In this document: in pieces, positions 46,303 to 56,862 of the stretch | Numbering within the stretch: position 1 is the stretch's first letter | Layout of the letters: each line of letters begins with the position of its first letter | From: Sulfitobacter sp. HNIBRBA3233 | Lineage (GTDB): Bacteria; Pseudomonadota; Alphaproteobacteria; Rhodobacterales; Rhodobacteraceae | Direction of reading: 5' to 3' | DNA length: 64,000 nt | Assembly: GCF_040149665.1 (NCBI RefSeq) | Contig: NZ_JBEFLP010000002.1 | Location: 372,001 to 436,000, forward strand | Notes under the pieces: model-generated | Seen by the model: only the letters and a program-made list of their open reading frames with translations | Told to the model about the DNA's origin: nothing | Database searches by the model: none | Made by a program: the position numbers and the translations under genes

Positions 46303-47217
46303 CTAGAAAGGGTAGCGTGCGCAGCCGTGCAGTGCCGCGCTGTCTTCCTCGATGCTCCACAGGGGCGGCGTGACCTCCTTGCGGATCGGGCAGGGCAGAT
46401 GCAGCACATCCGCGCAAGCCTCGGGCGCGCAGACTGTGACAGCGCGGCCCACGCCACCGGCAATATAGATGCCCGACAGCGCCATGTAGGACAGGGTCAG
46501 ATCGCGCATCAGCCAGCCCAGCAAGGCGCTGTAGTCATCCACCACGGTCCTTGCGTCAGCATCACGGGCGTAGGCGTCGATCACCCTGCGCCCGTCAGGG
46601 ACGGCAACGCCCAGACGCCGGGCGCAGAAACCGGCAAACCCTCGACCCGAAAACAGGGTCTCAACGGTCGGGTACTGCGCTGCGTCCATGCCGGATGCGG
46701 CAAGCACCTCTGTCACGCGGCCGGGCATGCTGATGTGTCCCGCCTCGGCCGCCGGACAAATGACACCGTGGGAAGTCTCGGCCACCGGGCTTACGTTGAA
46801 ACCGGTGCCAAGTCCCACGACCAACCGCTGCGGCTGCCCGCCCGGTTGGCCGCTTCCGTTGCGGATCAGGCGCAGGTGCTCGCGTGGCAGCGTCGGCACC
46901 GCATGGCCAAGCGCGGAAAGATCGTTGAGCAGCACCGCACGCTCCGCCCCGCTGAGACGCTCCAGCGACCGGGTGTCGAAGTCCCAGGGGCGGTTGGTCA
47001 GCCGCGCCGCGTCGCCACGCACCGGTCCGGCAACGGCGACCGCGATCTCACGCGGCTGCGCGCCGGTAGCTGCCAGATAGCTCTGCAACAGGCTGTCGAA
47101 GCTGTCGGCATCGTCATTGGCAAAGCTGCGCTGCGTGCCGGCGCGCAACGCCCCGTCATCGCTCAGCGCGATGCGCGTGTTCGTCCCGCCGATGTCTGCC
47201 ACCAAACGCAAGGTCAT
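46303..47217 (-). CDS. glk: Glucokinase
   Basis: 304 residues from ATG 47217 (MTLRLVADIGGTNTR). Bacterial glucokinase (Glk, not ROK) marks: phosphate-1 loop VADIGGTNTRIALSD, NRPWDF, VLLNDLSALGHA with the catalytic Asp, LGTGFNVSPV and EAGHISMPG. It phosphorylates glucose to glucose-6-phosphate. It stands alone and is convergent with the amidohydrolase (21 nt apart). Slightly shorter than E. coli Glk (321). Confidence 0.92.
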   Translation of the reverse strand: MTLRLVADIGGTNTRIALSDDGALRAGTQRSFANDDADSFDSLLQSYLAATGAQPREIAVAVAGPVRGDAARLTNRPWDFDTRSLERLSGAERAVLLNDLSALGHAVPTLPREHLRLIRNGSGQPGGQPQRLVVGLGTGFNVSPVAETSHGVICPAAEAGHISMPGRVTEVLAASGMDAAQYPTVETLFSGRGFAGFCARRLGVAVPDGRRVIDAYARDADARTVVDDYSALLGWLMRDLTLSYMALSGIYIAGGVGRAVTVCAPEACADVLHLPCPIRKEVTPPLWSIEEDSAALHGCARYPF

Positions 47218-47571
47218 GTCTGTATCCGGGATGTTTGTTTCGGTCCGGCGCGATGATCGGCCATAAAAAGCTGCCCTGAATTCTCTTCGTTCGGACGCGG
47301 GCCGCGGGGCCCGCTGAGGGGCCCGGCCATGGTAGCGCTGACATTTGTATGCCGCCGCCACGCGCCTGCGTCAATGCGCAGCAAAGGTTTGCGGGTGCTG
47401 CCGCTGCGCGCCATCTGCGATATATCTGTGCGGACTGCCAGAACCTTGCACGGTTTCGGGCAAGATCGTGCCGCGTGCTCCATTATATTTTAGGTATAAA
47501 ATATTTATCCTTGAAGCGTAAGCCGACTCACCCTAGCGTAATGGCGAGCCTGAGCATTAGGGGAGCATCAG
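47218..47571. other. Divergent promoter region of glk and the 2-aminobenzoate operon
   Basis: 354 bases without a gene. The glk-proximal part is GC-rich and shows nothing recognisable. The operon-proximal part carries an AT-rich palindrome (47485-47504) and, just before the ATG at 47572, the ribosome site GGGGAG. Confidence 0.6.
47485..47504. promoter_or_regulatory. AT-rich palindrome, candidate MarR operator of the 2-aminobenzoate operon
   Basis: ATATTTTA (47485-47492), spacer GGTA, TAAAATAT (47497-47504): perfect 8-bp arms spanning 20 bp, about 70 bp before the first gene. MarR-family sites are commonly AT-rich palindromes of this size, and the operon encodes a MarR protein (50594-51067). 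It may overlap the -10 region. Confidence 0.55.
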
Positions 47572-49866
47572 ATGCGTATTGCCTGCCTTGGCGGCGGTCC
47601 TGCCGGCCTGTATTTTGCGATTTCCATGAAGCTGCGTCAGCCCGACGCCGATGTTGTCGTTTTCGAGCGCAACCGCCCAGACGATACCTTTGGCTGGGGT
47701 GTGGTCCTGTCGGACGAAACCCTCGCCAATCTGGAAACCAACGACCCCGTCAGCGCCAAGACCATTCGCGATCATTTCGCCTATTGGGACGATATCGCCG
47801 TGCTCCATCAGGGGCAGAAGATGCTGTCGACCGGTCACGGATTCTGCGGGATCGGACGCAAGAGGTTGCTGCTGGTGCTCTATGACCGTGCGAAGGAACT
47901 CGGCGTCGATCTACGATTCGAGACAGAGGTCGAATCCGCCTCGCGCTACATGGACGACTTCGATGTCGTGGTTGCCTGTGATGGCCTGAACTCCAAGACG
48001 CGGATGGAATTCGCCGAAACCTTCCAGCCCGATATCGACACCCGCAAGTGCCAGTTTGTCTGGCTTGGCACACACCAGAAATTCGACGATGCCTTTACCT
48101 TCATCTTCGAGGAAACCGACAAGGGGTGGGTCTGGGCGCACGCCTACCAGTTCGACGACGACACGGCGACATTCATCGTCGAATGCGGGCAGGACACTTT
48201 CGATGCCTTCGGCTTCGACAAGATGACCCAGCAGGAAAGCATTGCGGTCTGCGAGGAGATCTTCAAGGATCACCTCGACGGGCATGCGCTGATGACAAAC
48301 GCGAACCACATCCGCGGCTCCGCATGGATCCGGTTCCCCCGCGTCTTGTGCGAGAACTGGAGCCACAAGAACGTGGTGCTTCTGGGCGATGCCTCTGCCA
48401 CCGCGCATTTCTCGATCGGATCGGGGACGAAGCTGGCACTTGAGTCCGCCATTGCCCTCGCCGACTACCTGACCGAGGAAGACAGCATCGAGGCCGCTTT
48501 CGACAAATATCAGAACGAGCGGCGTCTGGAGGTATTGCGCCTGCAATCCGCCGCGCGCAATTCGGTCGAGTGGTTCGAGGATGTGGAGCGGTATCTGCAT
48601 CTCGATCCGGTGCAGCTGAACTATTCGCTCCTGACACGGTCGCAGCGGATCAGCCACGAAAATCTGCGCGAGCGTGACGCCAACTGGCTGAAATCGGCAG
48701 AGGACTGGTTCCAGCAGCAGGCGGGCGAGCAGAGCAACGAAGCGCCCCGCGCGCCGATGTTCGCGCCGTTCAAGCTGCGTGACATGCGTCTGAAAAACCG
48801 GATCGTGCTGTCGCCCATGGCCCAGTACAAGGCCGTCAACGGTTGCCCGACAGACTGGCACCTGATCCACTACGGCGAACGCGCGAAAGGCGGCGCCGGC
48901 CTGATCTATACCGAGATGACCTGCGTCTCGCCCGAAGGGCGTATCACGCCCGGTTGTCCGGGGCTTTACGCGCCCGAGCACGAGGCGGCCTGGGCGAGGT
49001 TGAACAATTTCATCCACACCGAAACCGAGGCGATGACCTGCTGCCAGATCGGCCACGCGGGCCGCAAGGGATCGACGCGGATCGGCTGGGAAGGCATGGA
49101 CAAGCCCTTGAAAGAGGGCAACTGGCCTCTGATGTCGGCCTCCGCCATCGCGTGGTCCGACGAGAACGCGGTGCCGCGCGCGATGGACCGCGCCGATATG
49201 GATGCGGTCAAGGCCGAATTCGTGGCGGCGGCAGAGATGGCCGACCGTGCGGGTTTCGACATGATCGAATTGCACGCGGCGCACGGGTATCTGATATCGT
49301 CCTTCATCTCGCCCCTGTCGAACCAGCGCGAGGATGAATACGGCGGCAGTCTGGAAAACCGCCTGCGCTATCCGCTCGAGGTCTTCCACGCGATGCGCGA
49401 TGTGTGGCCTGCGGCCAAACCGATGGCGGTGCGGATTTCGGCAAACGATTGGGCGGGTGACGACGGCGTGACGCCGGAAGAGGCGGTGAAGATCGCCAAG
49501 GCTTTCGAACAGGCCGGTGCCGATATCATCGACGTCTCGGCGGGGCAGACCTCGACGCAGGCCAAGCCGGTCTATGGCCGGATGTTCCAGACGCCATTCT
49601 CGGACCGTATCCGCAACGAGGCGGGGATCGCCACCATGGCGGTTGGCAATATCTACGAGGCCGATCACGTGAACTCGATCCTCATGGCCGGTCGTGCTGA
49701 TCTGGTGTGCCTTGCCCGTCCGCATTTGGCCGATCCCTACTGGACGCTGCACGCGGGTGCCGCCATCGGCGACCGTCAGGAAAAATGGCCGCTGCCCTAC
49801 GAGGCAGGCCGCGATCAGGCCTGGCGTCTGGCCGACCGCGAAGCCGAAATGGCAGAACAGGTATGA
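47572..49866 (+). CDS. 2-Aminobenzoyl-CoA monooxygenase/reductase (bifunctional; annotated salicylyl-CoA 5-hydroxylase)
   Basis: 764 residues, two fused flavoenzymes. Residues 1 to about 375 are a PHBH-type FAD monooxygenase ([27 protein letters not shown], and [18 protein letters not shown] near 280). Residues about 395-764 are an old-yellow-enzyme-type FMN reductase ([43 protein letters not shown]). This architecture is that of Azoarcus 2-aminobenzoyl-CoA monooxygenase/reductase, which hydroxylates C5 and then hydrogenates the ring, yielding a non-aromatic 2-amino-5-oxo-cyclohexene carboxyl-CoA. The neighbouring 2-aminobenzoate-CoA ligase supports this over salicylyl-CoA. First gene of a long operon. 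Confidence 0.92.
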   Translation: MRIACLGGGPAGLYFAISMKLRQPDADVVVFERNRPDDTFGWGVVLSDETLANLETNDPVSAKTIRDHFAYWDDIAVLHQGQKMLSTGHGFCGIGRKRLLLVLYDRAKELGVDLRFETEVESASRYMDDFDVVVACDGLNSKTRMEFAETFQPDIDTRKCQFVWLGTHQKFDDAFTFIFEETDKGWVWAHAYQFDDDTATFIVECGQDTFDAFGFDKMTQQESIAVCEEIFKDHLDGHALMTNANHIRGSAWIRFPRVLCENWSHKNVVLLGDASATAHFSIGSGTKLALESAIALADYLTEEDSIEAAFDKYQNERRLEVLRLQSAARNSVEWFEDVERYLHLDPVQLNYSLLTRSQRISHENLRERDANWLKSAEDWFQQQAGEQSNEAPRAPMFAPFKLRDMRLKNRIVLSPMAQYKAVNGCPTDWHLIHYGERAKGGAGLIYTEMTCVSPEGRITPGCPGLYAPEHEAAWARLNNFIHTETEAMTCCQIGHAGRKGSTRIGWEGMDKPLKEGNWPLMSASAIAWSDENAVPRAMDRADMDAVKAEFVAAAEMADRAGFDMIELHAAHGYLISSFISPLSNQREDEYGGSLENRLRYPLEVFHAMRDVWPAAKPMAVRISANDWAGDDGVTPEEAVKIAKAFEQAGADIIDVSAGQTSTQAKPVYGRMFQTPFSDRIRNEAGIATMAVGNIYEADHVNSILMAGRADLVCLARPHLADPYWTLHAGAAIGDRQEKWPLPYEAGRDQAWRLADREAEMAEQV

Positions 49867-50594
49867 GCCATGTCGTTGTCACCGGTGGCGGCTCGGGCGT
49901 GGGGGCCGCGACGGCACATGCTTTCGCGGAGGCGGGCTGGCAGGTAACGATCATGGGGCGCCGCGAGAAACCCCTGTCAGAGCAGGGTCTTGCGTATCAA
50001 ATCTGCGATGTCACCGATGCCGATGCAGTACGCGCAGCGTACGAAGAGGCCCGGGTGGCGCGCGGCCCGATCACCTGCGTGATCGCGAACGCGGGGGCCG
50101 CCGACAGCGTACCTTTCGCCAAGATGACCGCCGATAGCCTGCACGCGATGCTCGACGTGAACCTTGCCGGCGTCTTCAACTGCTGGCAGGCGGCCTTGCC
50201 CGATATGAAGGAAGCGGGCGGGGGCCAGATGATCGCCGTGGCCTCAACCGCAAGCCTCAAGGGATACCCCTATGTCGCGGGGTATTGCGCGGCAAAGCAC
50301 GGGGTTCTGGGACTTACCCGCGCGCTGGCGCTCGAACTCGCGCCCGCAGGTATCACCGTCAACGCGATCTGTCCGGGCTTCCTCGACACCCCGATGACGG
50401 AACGCTCGATCGCGAACATCACCGACAAGACCGGGATGGATGCGCAGGCGGCCCTGAAACAGCTGACGAAGAACAACCCGCAGAAGCGTCTGGTCGAGGT
50501 GGATGAGGTCGCAGGCACCGCGCTGTGGCTGACGACACCGGCCGCGCGTTCGGTCAACGGTCACGCGCTCAGCCTGTCGGGGGGCGAGATCTGA
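49863..50594 (+). CDS. SDR family oxidoreductase
   Basis: 243 residues from ATG 49863, overlapping the monooxygenase stop (ATGA). Classical [15 protein letters not shown] cofactor loop, NAGA, catalytic Ser in ASTASLKG, and YCAAKHG (Tyr-x-x-x-Lys). Probably an NAD(P)-dependent hydroxyacyl-CoA or alicyclic alcohol dehydrogenase acting on ring-reduced intermediates of the 2-aminobenzoyl-CoA pathway. Confidence 0.9.
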   Translation: MSHVVVTGGGSGVGAATAHAFAEAGWQVTIMGRREKPLSEQGLAYQICDVTDADAVRAAYEEARVARGPITCVIANAGAADSVPFAKMTADSLHAMLDVNLAGVFNCWQAALPDMKEAGGGQMIAVASTASLKGYPYVAGYCAAKHGVLGLTRALALELAPAGITVNAICPGFLDTPMTERSIANITDKTGMDAQAALKQLTKNNPQKRLVEVDEVAGTALWLTTPAARSVNGHALSLSGGEI

Positions 50595-51067
50595 TGACGC
50601 CCGAAGTCAGCCAGATCGCGGCGGAACCCGCCTCCAAGGACCGGCTGCGCCTGTGGCTGCGGTTGTTGAAAACCACGCGGCACATCGAGGCGGAGCTGCG
50701 CGACCGGCTGCGCACCGAATTCGGCACCACCCTGCCGCGCTTTGACGTGATGGCAGCGCTGTCGCGGCACGCGGACGGGATGAAGATGAGCAAGCTTTCC
50801 GGCGTTTTGCGGGTGTCCAACGGCAATGTCACGGGCATCGTCGACCGGCTTGTCGATGACGGCTTCGTCGTGCGGGTTGCGGTGCCGGGGGATCGCCGCG
50901 CGTCACTGGTGCGCCTGACGCCAAAAGGGCAGGGCGAATTCGCCCGACAGGCCACTGCACATGAAGCATGGCTCGACGCGATGCTCGACACGATAGACCA
51001 GTCCGAGGCCGTCGCCTTCGCGCAGCGCCTCGACAGTCTGGCACATGAATTGATGGAGGATACCTGA
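50594..51067 (+). CDS. MarR family transcriptional regulator (2-aminobenzoate operon)
   Basis: 157 residues from ATG 50594 (TGATG overlap with the SDR stop). Winged helix: [20 protein letters not shown], then a wing containing [16 protein letters not shown]. Relatives in aromatic operons respond to aryl-CoA thioesters. Embedded between catabolic genes, so autoregulation through the palindrome at 47485-47504 is likely. TGATG overlap with the next gene too. Confidence 0.9.
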   Translation: MTPEVSQIAAEPASKDRLRLWLRLLKTTRHIEAELRDRLRTEFGTTLPRFDVMAALSRHADGMKMSKLSGVLRVSNGNVTGIVDRLVDDGFVVRVAVPGDRRASLVRLTPKGQGEFARQATAHEAWLDAMLDTIDQSEAVAFAQRLDSLAHELMEDT

Positions 51068-51867
51068 TGCGAACCGATGTGAAACACTTCAAGCTGGAGA
51101 TCGTGGACGGCATCGCGCATGTCGCGCTGGACCGGCCCGAACGCAAGAACCCGCTGACTTTCGACAGCTACGCCGAGTTGCGCGACTGGTTCCGTGATCT
51201 TGTCTACGACGACGAGGTCAAGGCGGTTGTCTTCGGCTCCAACGGCGGCAACTTCAGCTCGGGCGGGGATGTGCACGACATCATCGGACCGCTGACCAAG
51301 ATGAACATGAAGGAATTGCTCAACTTCACCCGGATGACCGGTGATCTGGTCAAGGCAATGGTGAACTGCGGCAAGCCGATCATCGCGGCCATTGACGGCA
51401 TCTGTGTGGGAGCGGGCGCGATCATCGCCATGGCCTCCGACCTGCGGATCGCCACGCCGGAGGCCAAGGTGGCGTTTCTCTTTACCCGCGTCGGCCTCGC
51501 TGGCTGCGATATGGGGGCCTGCGCCATCCTGCCGCGGATCATCGGGCAGGGCCGCGCGGCGGAGCTTTTGTACACGGGCCGTGCGATGAGCGCCGACGAA
51601 GGCAGCGCCTGGGGCTTTCACAACCGCGTGGTCCCTGCGGATGATCTGCAATCCGCGGCAACCGACATGGCAAGCCGTATCGCTGCGGGCCCGAATTTTG
51701 GCCACATGATGACCAAGACCATGTTGCAGCAGGAATGGTCCATGTCGATCGAACAGGCGATCGAGGCAGAGGCGCAGGCGCAGGCGATCTGCATGCAGAC
51801 CGGCGATTTCGAACGCGCCTACAAGGCGTTCGTTTCCAAGCAAACGCCCATCTTCGAGGGGGATTGA
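51067..51867 (+). CDS. Enoyl-CoA hydratase/isomerase family protein
   Basis: 266 residues, crotonase fold. CoA/oxyanion-hole segments: [13 protein letters not shown] and [19 protein letters not shown] with [19 protein letters not shown] do not see both standard hydratase glutamates, so a hydrolase or ring-opening crotonase activity is possible. Within the 2-aminobenzoyl-CoA operon it fits hydration or ring cleavage of the alicyclic CoA ester. Confidence 0.9.
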   Translation: MRTDVKHFKLEIVDGIAHVALDRPERKNPLTFDSYAELRDWFRDLVYDDEVKAVVFGSNGGNFSSGGDVHDIIGPLTKMNMKELLNFTRMTGDLVKAMVNCGKPIIAAIDGICVGAGAIIAMASDLRIATPEAKVAFLFTRVGLAGCDMGACAILPRIIGQGRAAELLYTGRAMSADEGSAWGFHNRVVPADDLQSAATDMASRIAAGPNFGHMMTKTMLQQEWSMSIEQAIEAEAQAQAICMQTGDFERAYKAFVSKQTPIFEGD

Positions 51868-51927
51868 GCGTGGCGGACCTCGGGATTGAGTTTATTGGCA
51901 AAATAGAGAAGCGAAGGGATGCGTTTC

Positions 51928-53079
51928 ATGTCTGACCGGACGTTTCTGGACTGGCCATTCTTCGAGGACCGGCATCGCACGCTGGCGAGCGGGCTTGATG
52001 CCTGGGCGCAGAAGCATCTTGCAGGGATCGATCACTCCGATACGGATGCGGCGTGCCGCGCCATCGTGAAGGCGCTGGGGCAGGGCGGATGGCTTCAGCA
52101 TTCGGGCGCGATGGACGGCCAGCTTGACGTGCGCAGCCTGTGTCTGATCCGCGAAACTCTGGCGCGCCACGACGGGCTGGCTGATTTCTGCTTCGCGATG
52201 CAGGGTCTGGGCACCGGTGCGATATCCCTGTTCGGCACCGACGCGCAGAAGCAAGAATGGCTGACCAGAACGCGCGCCGGGGAGGCGATTGCCGCCTTTG
52301 CGCTGACCGAGCCGCAGTCGGGCTCGGACGTGGCAAATTCGACGATGACCGCCGAGCTGGACGGGGACGACTATGTCCTGAACGGCGCGAAGACATGGAT
52401 TTCGAACGGGGGCATCGCGGACGTCTATACTGTCTTTGCCCGGACCGGGGAGGGGGCCGGATCGAAGGGGCTCTCGGCCTTCATCGTGCCGGCCGACACG
52501 CTGGGTCTGGCCATTGCCGAGCGGCTTGAGGTCATGGCGCCCCACCCGCTGGCGACGCTTGAGTTCAGCGATTGCCGTATTCCGGCCAGTGCGATGCTGG
52601 GTGATCCCGGTGCGGGGTTCCGCATCGCTATGTCCGTTCTCGATGTTTTCCGGTCCACGGTGGCCGCGGCGGCGCTGGGGTTCGGACGGCGGGCGCTGGA
52701 CGAGGCGGTCGAGCGTGTGTCGACCCGCCATGTGCAGGGTGCGCCGCTGTCGGATCTGCAGATGGTACAGGGCCATATCGCAGATATGGCCGTTGACGTG
52801 GATGCCAGCGCCTTGCTGATCTACCGCGCGGCATGGACCAAGGACAGCGGAGCGCCGCGGGTGACCCGCGAGGCCGCGATGGCCAAGCTGTTCGCGACCG
52901 ACCGTGCGCAGGCGACCATCGACAAGGCCGTGCAGCTGCACGGCGGTGACGGTGTGCGCGTGGGGATGATGGTTGAAAGCCTTTACCGCGAGATCCGCGC
53001 CCTGCGCATCTACGAGGGCGCGTCTGACGTGCAGCGGGTGATCATCGCGCGCCAGACACTCGGTGCTTTGAAAGGATAG
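51928..53079 (+). CDS. Acyl-CoA dehydrogenase family protein
   Basis: 383 residues from ATG 51928 ([12 protein letters not shown]), preferred over ATG 51919 because GAAGGG lies eight bases before it. Family marks: [32 protein letters not shown], and C-terminal [19 protein letters not shown], where the Glu is the usual catalytic base. FAD enzyme introducing a double bond into an acyl-CoA. In this operon it probably oxidises the ring-derived alicyclic or dicarboxylic CoA thioester. It precedes the CoA ligase by 3 nt. Confidence 0.92.
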   Translation: MSDRTFLDWPFFEDRHRTLASGLDAWAQKHLAGIDHSDTDAACRAIVKALGQGGWLQHSGAMDGQLDVRSLCLIRETLARHDGLADFCFAMQGLGTGAISLFGTDAQKQEWLTRTRAGEAIAAFALTEPQSGSDVANSTMTAELDGDDYVLNGAKTWISNGGIADVYTVFARTGEGAGSKGLSAFIVPADTLGLAIAERLEVMAPHPLATLEFSDCRIPASAMLGDPGAGFRIAMSVLDVFRSTVAAAALGFGRRALDEAVERVSTRHVQGAPLSDLQMVQGHIADMAVDVDASALLIYRAAWTKDSGAPRVTREAAMAKLFATDRAQATIDKAVQLHGGDGVRVGMMVESLYREIRALRIYEGASDVQRVIIARQTLGALKG

Positions 53080-53082
53080 GAT

Positions 53083-54696
53083 ATGCTTGGGCCAACCGCA
53101 CATACCGATACGTTCGCACGCGACAACCTGCCGCCAGCGGATCAGTGGCCCGAGTTCAGGCTGGAGCGGTTCGACTATCCCGAAAGGCTGAATGTCGGGG
53201 TCGAGTTGACCGATGCGATGGTCGCGCGCGGCCACGGCGACCGCACGGCGCTGATCGGGAACGGGCGGCGGCGGACCTACAAGGAGCTCAGCGACTGGAC
53301 CAACCGGCTGGCCCACGCGATGGTGGTCGACCTCGGGATCAAGCCCGGCAACCGCGTTCTGATCCGGTCGGCGAACAACCCGGCGATGGTTGCCTGCTGG
53401 CTGGCCGCAACCAAGGCGGGCGCGGTCGTGGTCAACACCATGCCGATGCTGCGCGCGGGAGAGCTGGGCGCGATCGTCGACAAGGCCGAGATCACCCATG
53501 CCCTGTGCGACACGCGGCTTATGGACGAGCTGGTGGCCTGCGCCAAGACGTCGAAATTCCTGAAGTCGGTGGTGGGCTTCGACGGCACGTCGAACCACGA
53601 TGCCGAACTTGACCGTCTGGCGCTGGAAAAGCCCGTGCAGTTCGATGCTGTCGAGACGGGCCGCGACGACGTGGCGCTGCTGGGGTTCACCTCGGGCACC
53701 ACGGGCAGCCCGAAGGCGACGATGCATTTCCACCGCGATCTGCTGATCATCGCGGACGGCTATGCGAAAGAGGTTCTGGGCGTCAGGCCTGAGGATGTGT
53801 TCGTGGGCTCACCCCCGCTGGCCTTCACCTTCGGGCTGGGCGGACTGGCGGTTTTCCCGCTGCGGTTCGGCGCTGCCGCGACCCTGCTGGAAAACGCGGC
53901 GCCGCCGCAGATGATCGAGATTATCCAGAAATACCGTGCGACGGTCTGCTTCACCGCGCCCACGGCGTATCGCGCGATGTTGCAGGCGATGGAGGAAGGC
54001 GCGGACCTCTCGTCGCTGCGCGCCGCTGTCAGCGCGGGCGAAACGCTGCCTGCGCCTGTCTACGAGGAGTGGAAGGCCAAGACCGGCAAACCGATGCTCG
54101 ACGGGATCGGTGCGACCGAGATGCTGCATATCTTCATCTCCAACCGTTTCGACGATCACAAACCCGCCTGTACCGGAAAGCCGGTCACCGGCTATGAGGC
54201 GAAGATCATCGGCGAGGATGGCGGGGAACTGCCGCGTGGGGAGGTCGGACGTCTGGCCGTGCGCGGACCCACCGGCTGCCGGTATCTCAATGACGCGCGG
54301 CAGGCCGACTATGTGACCGACGGCTGGAACGTGACCGGCGATGCCTTCTGGATGGACGACGACGGCTATCTGCATTTCGCCGCGCGCAACGACGACATGA
54401 TCGTCAGTTCCGGCTACAACATCGCGGGTCCCGAGGTTGAAGCGGCGCTGCTCAGCCATCCGGATGTCACCGAATGCGCCGTGATCGGTGTGCCCGACGA
54501 TGCGCGCGGCATGATCGTGCAGGCCCATGTGGTCACCGGCGCCACGCCGGACGACGCCCTTGCAAAGGCGCTTCAGGATCACGTCAAGAACACCATCGCC
54601 CCCTATAAATACCCGCGCAGCATTGTGTTTTGCGATAGCTTGCCGAAAACTCAAACGGGGAAGATTCAGCGCTTCCTGCTGAAACCCCGCACCTGA
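53083..54696 (+). CDS. 2-Aminobenzoate-CoA ligase (benzoate-CoA ligase family)
   Basis: 537 residues. ANL ligase: FTSGTTGSPKATMHFHRD (ATP loop followed by the HRD typical of benzoate-CoA ligases), GIGATEMLHIFISN, SSGYNIAGPEVEAAL and the acylation Lys in LPKTQTGKIQRF. Activates 2-aminobenzoate with ATP and CoA to 2-aminobenzoyl-CoA, the substrate of the operon's first enzyme. Assignment to 2-aminobenzoate rather than benzoate rests on the operon context and overall resemblance. Confidence 0.9.
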   Translation: MLGPTAHTDTFARDNLPPADQWPEFRLERFDYPERLNVGVELTDAMVARGHGDRTALIGNGRRRTYKELSDWTNRLAHAMVVDLGIKPGNRVLIRSANNPAMVACWLAATKAGAVVVNTMPMLRAGELGAIVDKAEITHALCDTRLMDELVACAKTSKFLKSVVGFDGTSNHDAELDRLALEKPVQFDAVETGRDDVALLGFTSGTTGSPKATMHFHRDLLIIADGYAKEVLGVRPEDVFVGSPPLAFTFGLGGLAVFPLRFGAAATLLENAAPPQMIEIIQKYRATVCFTAPTAYRAMLQAMEEGADLSSLRAAVSAGETLPAPVYEEWKAKTGKPMLDGIGATEMLHIFISNRFDDHKPACTGKPVTGYEAKIIGEDGGELPRGEVGRLAVRGPTGCRYLNDARQADYVTDGWNVTGDAFWMDDDGYLHFAARNDDMIVSSGYNIAGPEVEAALLSHPDVTECAVIGVPDDARGMIVQAHVVTGATPDDALAKALQDHVKNTIAPYKYPRSIVFCDSLPKTQTGKIQRFLLKPRT

Positions 54697-54716
54697 GGCG
54701 TCCGTCAAGAGACGCC
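54697..54716 (+). other. Short stem-loop before the Liv-type binding-protein gene
   Basis: GGCGTC (54697-54702) and GACGCC (54711-54716), loop of 8 nt, directly after the ligase stop and without a T-run. Possibly an mRNA processing or stability element at the catabolic/transport gene boundary. Confidence 0.4.
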
Positions 54717-54738
54717 CCAATCAACAAGGAGAGACCAA

Positions 54739-55887
54739 ATGAAACTCAAGACACTCGCGTTGGCCGCGTCGGTCGCGGCACTGGCCGGAGGCGCCCATGC
54801 GGACGCCCACGGCGGCAAGGTAAAGGTCGGCATGATCACCACGCTTTCGGGCGGTGGTGCGGGCCTCGGCATCGATGTGCGCGACGGGTTCATGCTGGCG
54901 GTGAAACAGGCGGGGAACGAGAACCTCGAGGTCATCATCGAGGACGACCAGCGCAAGCCCGACATCGCGGTGCAGCTGGCCGACAAGATGATCCAGTCGG
55001 AGAAGGTCGACGTGATGACCGGTATCATCTGGTCGAACCTCGCCATGGCCGTCATCCCTTCGGCGGTCGCACAGGGCAAATTCTACCTGTCGCCCAATGC
55101 CGGTCCATCGGCGCTGGCCGGGCAGGGCTGCAACCCCAACTACTTCAACGTGGCATGGCAGAACGACAACCTGCACGAAGCGGCTGGCGCCTATGCCAAT
55201 TCGGCGGGCTATGCCAATTCCTTCATTCTGGCACCGAACTATCCCGCCGGACAGGACGCGCTGACCGGCTACAAACGCCAGTACGAAGGCGCGCTCGCGG
55301 GCGAGATTTTCACCAGCCTCGGCCAGACCGACTATGCGTCCGAGATCGCGCAGATCCGCGCGTCGGGCGCCGACAGCGTGTTCTTCTTCCTGCCCGGGGG
55401 CATGGGCATTTCCTTCCTCAAACAATACGCCGACAGCGGCCTTGATATTCCGGTTGTAGGCCCCGCCTTCAGCTTCGATCAGGGTATTCTGCAAGCGGTC
55501 GGGGACGCGGCGCTGGGGGTGGTCAATACCTCTCAGTGGGGCAAGGACCTCGACAATGCGGCCAACGTGGCTTTCGTGGACACGTTCCAGGCTGAATACG
55601 GGCGTCTTCCCTCGCTTTACGCGAGCCAGGGATTCGATACCGCCAACCTGCTGCTGAGCGCGATGGAAAAGGCCGACGTGAGTGATGCCGATGCCTTCCG
55701 CTCCGCGCTGAAGGAAGCGGATTTCGAAAGCACCCGCGGGGATTTCGAATTCGGCAACAACAACCATCCGATCCAGGACATATACGTGCGCGAAGTGATC
55801 AAGGAAGGTGACGTCTACACCAACAAGATCATCGGCACCGCGCTCGAGGATCATCAGGACGCCTACGCGGCCGACTGCAAGATGTAA
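54739..55887 (+). CDS. Branched-chain-type ABC transporter substrate-binding protein (aromatic acid uptake)
   Basis: 382 residues; signal peptide to about residue 24 (LAGGAHADAHG). Type I periplasmic binding protein (LivJ family): VGMITTLSGGGAGLGIDVRD, LEVIIEDDQRKPDIAV, FYLSPNAGPSALAGQGCNP. Family members in aromatic operons bind benzoate-like acids, and the position between the CoA ligase and catabolic genes suggests 2-aminobenzoate. The ribosome site AAGGAG is good. It is followed by a strong hairpin before the permeases. Confidence 0.9.
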   Translation: MKLKTLALAASVAALAGGAHADAHGGKVKVGMITTLSGGGAGLGIDVRDGFMLAVKQAGNENLEVIIEDDQRKPDIAVQLADKMIQSEKVDVMTGIIWSNLAMAVIPSAVAQGKFYLSPNAGPSALAGQGCNPNYFNVAWQNDNLHEAAGAYANSAGYANSFILAPNYPAGQDALTGYKRQYEGALAGEIFTSLGQTDYASEIAQIRASGADSVFFFLPGGMGISFLKQYADSGLDIPVVGPAFSFDQGILQAVGDAALGVVNTSQWGKDLDNAANVAFVDTFQAEYGRLPSLYASQGFDTANLLLSAMEKADVSDADAFRSALKEADFESTRGDFEFGNNNHPIQDIYVREVIKEGDVYTNKIIGTALEDHQDAYAADCKM

Positions 55888-55893
55888 GCCGCT

Positions 55894-55916
55894 CGGGGCG
55901 GCGCGCTGCCGCCCCG
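55894..55916 (+). other. Strong stem-loop after binding-protein gene
   Basis: CGGGGCGGC (55894-55902), loop GCGCT, GCCGCCCCG (55908-55916): a perfect 9-bp GC stem immediately after the stop codon, with no T-run. Likely retards 3' decay or partially terminates, giving more binding protein than permease. Confidence 0.7.
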
Positions 55917-55941
55917 ACACCCCTGCGCACTGGATCCGGAT

Positions 55942-56862
55942 ATGTCGCTCATCCTTCTCGCCGAACAGGTCCTGAACGGCCTGCAACTCGGTGTCATGCT
56001 GTTCGTGATGGCGGCTGGCCTGACGCTGGTCTTTGGCGTGATGGGGCTGATCAACCTTGCGCATGGATCGCTTTACATGGTCGGCGCCTTTGCGGCGGCG
56101 GCCGTGGCGGGCTTTACCGGCTCGTTCCTTCTGGCGCTGATCGCGGCGCTTGCTGCTGCCGCCGCTGCGGGAGCGTTGATCGAAATGCTGGTGATCCGGC
56201 GGCTCTATCACCGCGATCACCTCGATCAGGTGCTGGCGACCTTTGCGCTGATCCTGATCTTCTCGGAGGGGACACGCTGGATTTTCGGGTCCTTCCCGCT
56301 CTATCTCAACATCCCCGATGCGCTGTCGGGTCCGGTCATGCTGCCGGGAGGCATCCAGTATCCGCTCTACCGTCTGACACTGATCGCCATCGGGCTGTCC
56401 ATCGCGGTCGGCCTCTGGGCGCTGATCGCGAAGACGCGGCTGGGCATCCAGATACAGGCGGGCGAGAATGACCGCGAGATGATTGCAGCACTCGGCGTCG
56501 ATATCTCGCAGCTCTACACCATCGTCTTTGCCCTCGGCGCGGCCCTTGCGGGGCTGGCGGGCGCGCTGGTGGGGGCCATCCAGTCGGTGCAGGTGGGCAT
56601 GGGCGAGCCGGTGCTTATCCTTGCCTTCGTGGTGATCGTCATCGGCGGGATCGGATCGATCAAGGGGGCGCTGGTCGGCGCGATCCTCGTGGGGCTGACC
56701 GACACGCTGGGCGGAGTGCTGCTGCCGCAGATGTTCGGTGTGTTCATGGATGCCTCTTCGGCCACATCGGTCGGATCGGCGCTGGCGTCGATGCTGATCT
56801 ATATCCTGATGGCCTGTGTGCTGATCTGGAAACCCACCGGCCTGTTCGGAGCACGCGCATGA
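55942..56862 (+). CDS. Branched-chain-type ABC transporter permease (LivH-like)
   Basis: 306 residues, about eight membrane helices. LivH marks: GLTLVFGVMGLINLAHGSLYMVGAF near the N-terminus and the C-terminal GGIGSIKGALVGAILVGLTDTL. Inner-membrane subunit of the aromatic-acid importer; overlaps the next permease by 4 nt. Confidence 0.93.
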   Translation: MSLILLAEQVLNGLQLGVMLFVMAAGLTLVFGVMGLINLAHGSLYMVGAFAAAAVAGFTGSFLLALIAALAAAAAAGALIEMLVIRRLYHRDHLDQVLATFALILIFSEGTRWIFGSFPLYLNIPDALSGPVMLPGGIQYPLYRLTLIAIGLSIAVGLWALIAKTRLGIQIQAGENDREMIAALGVDISQLYTIVFALGAALAGLAGALVGAIQSVQVGMGEPVLILAFVVIVIGGIGSIKGALVGAILVGLTDTLGGVLLPQMFGVFMDASSATSVGSALASMLIYILMACVLIWKPTGLFGARA

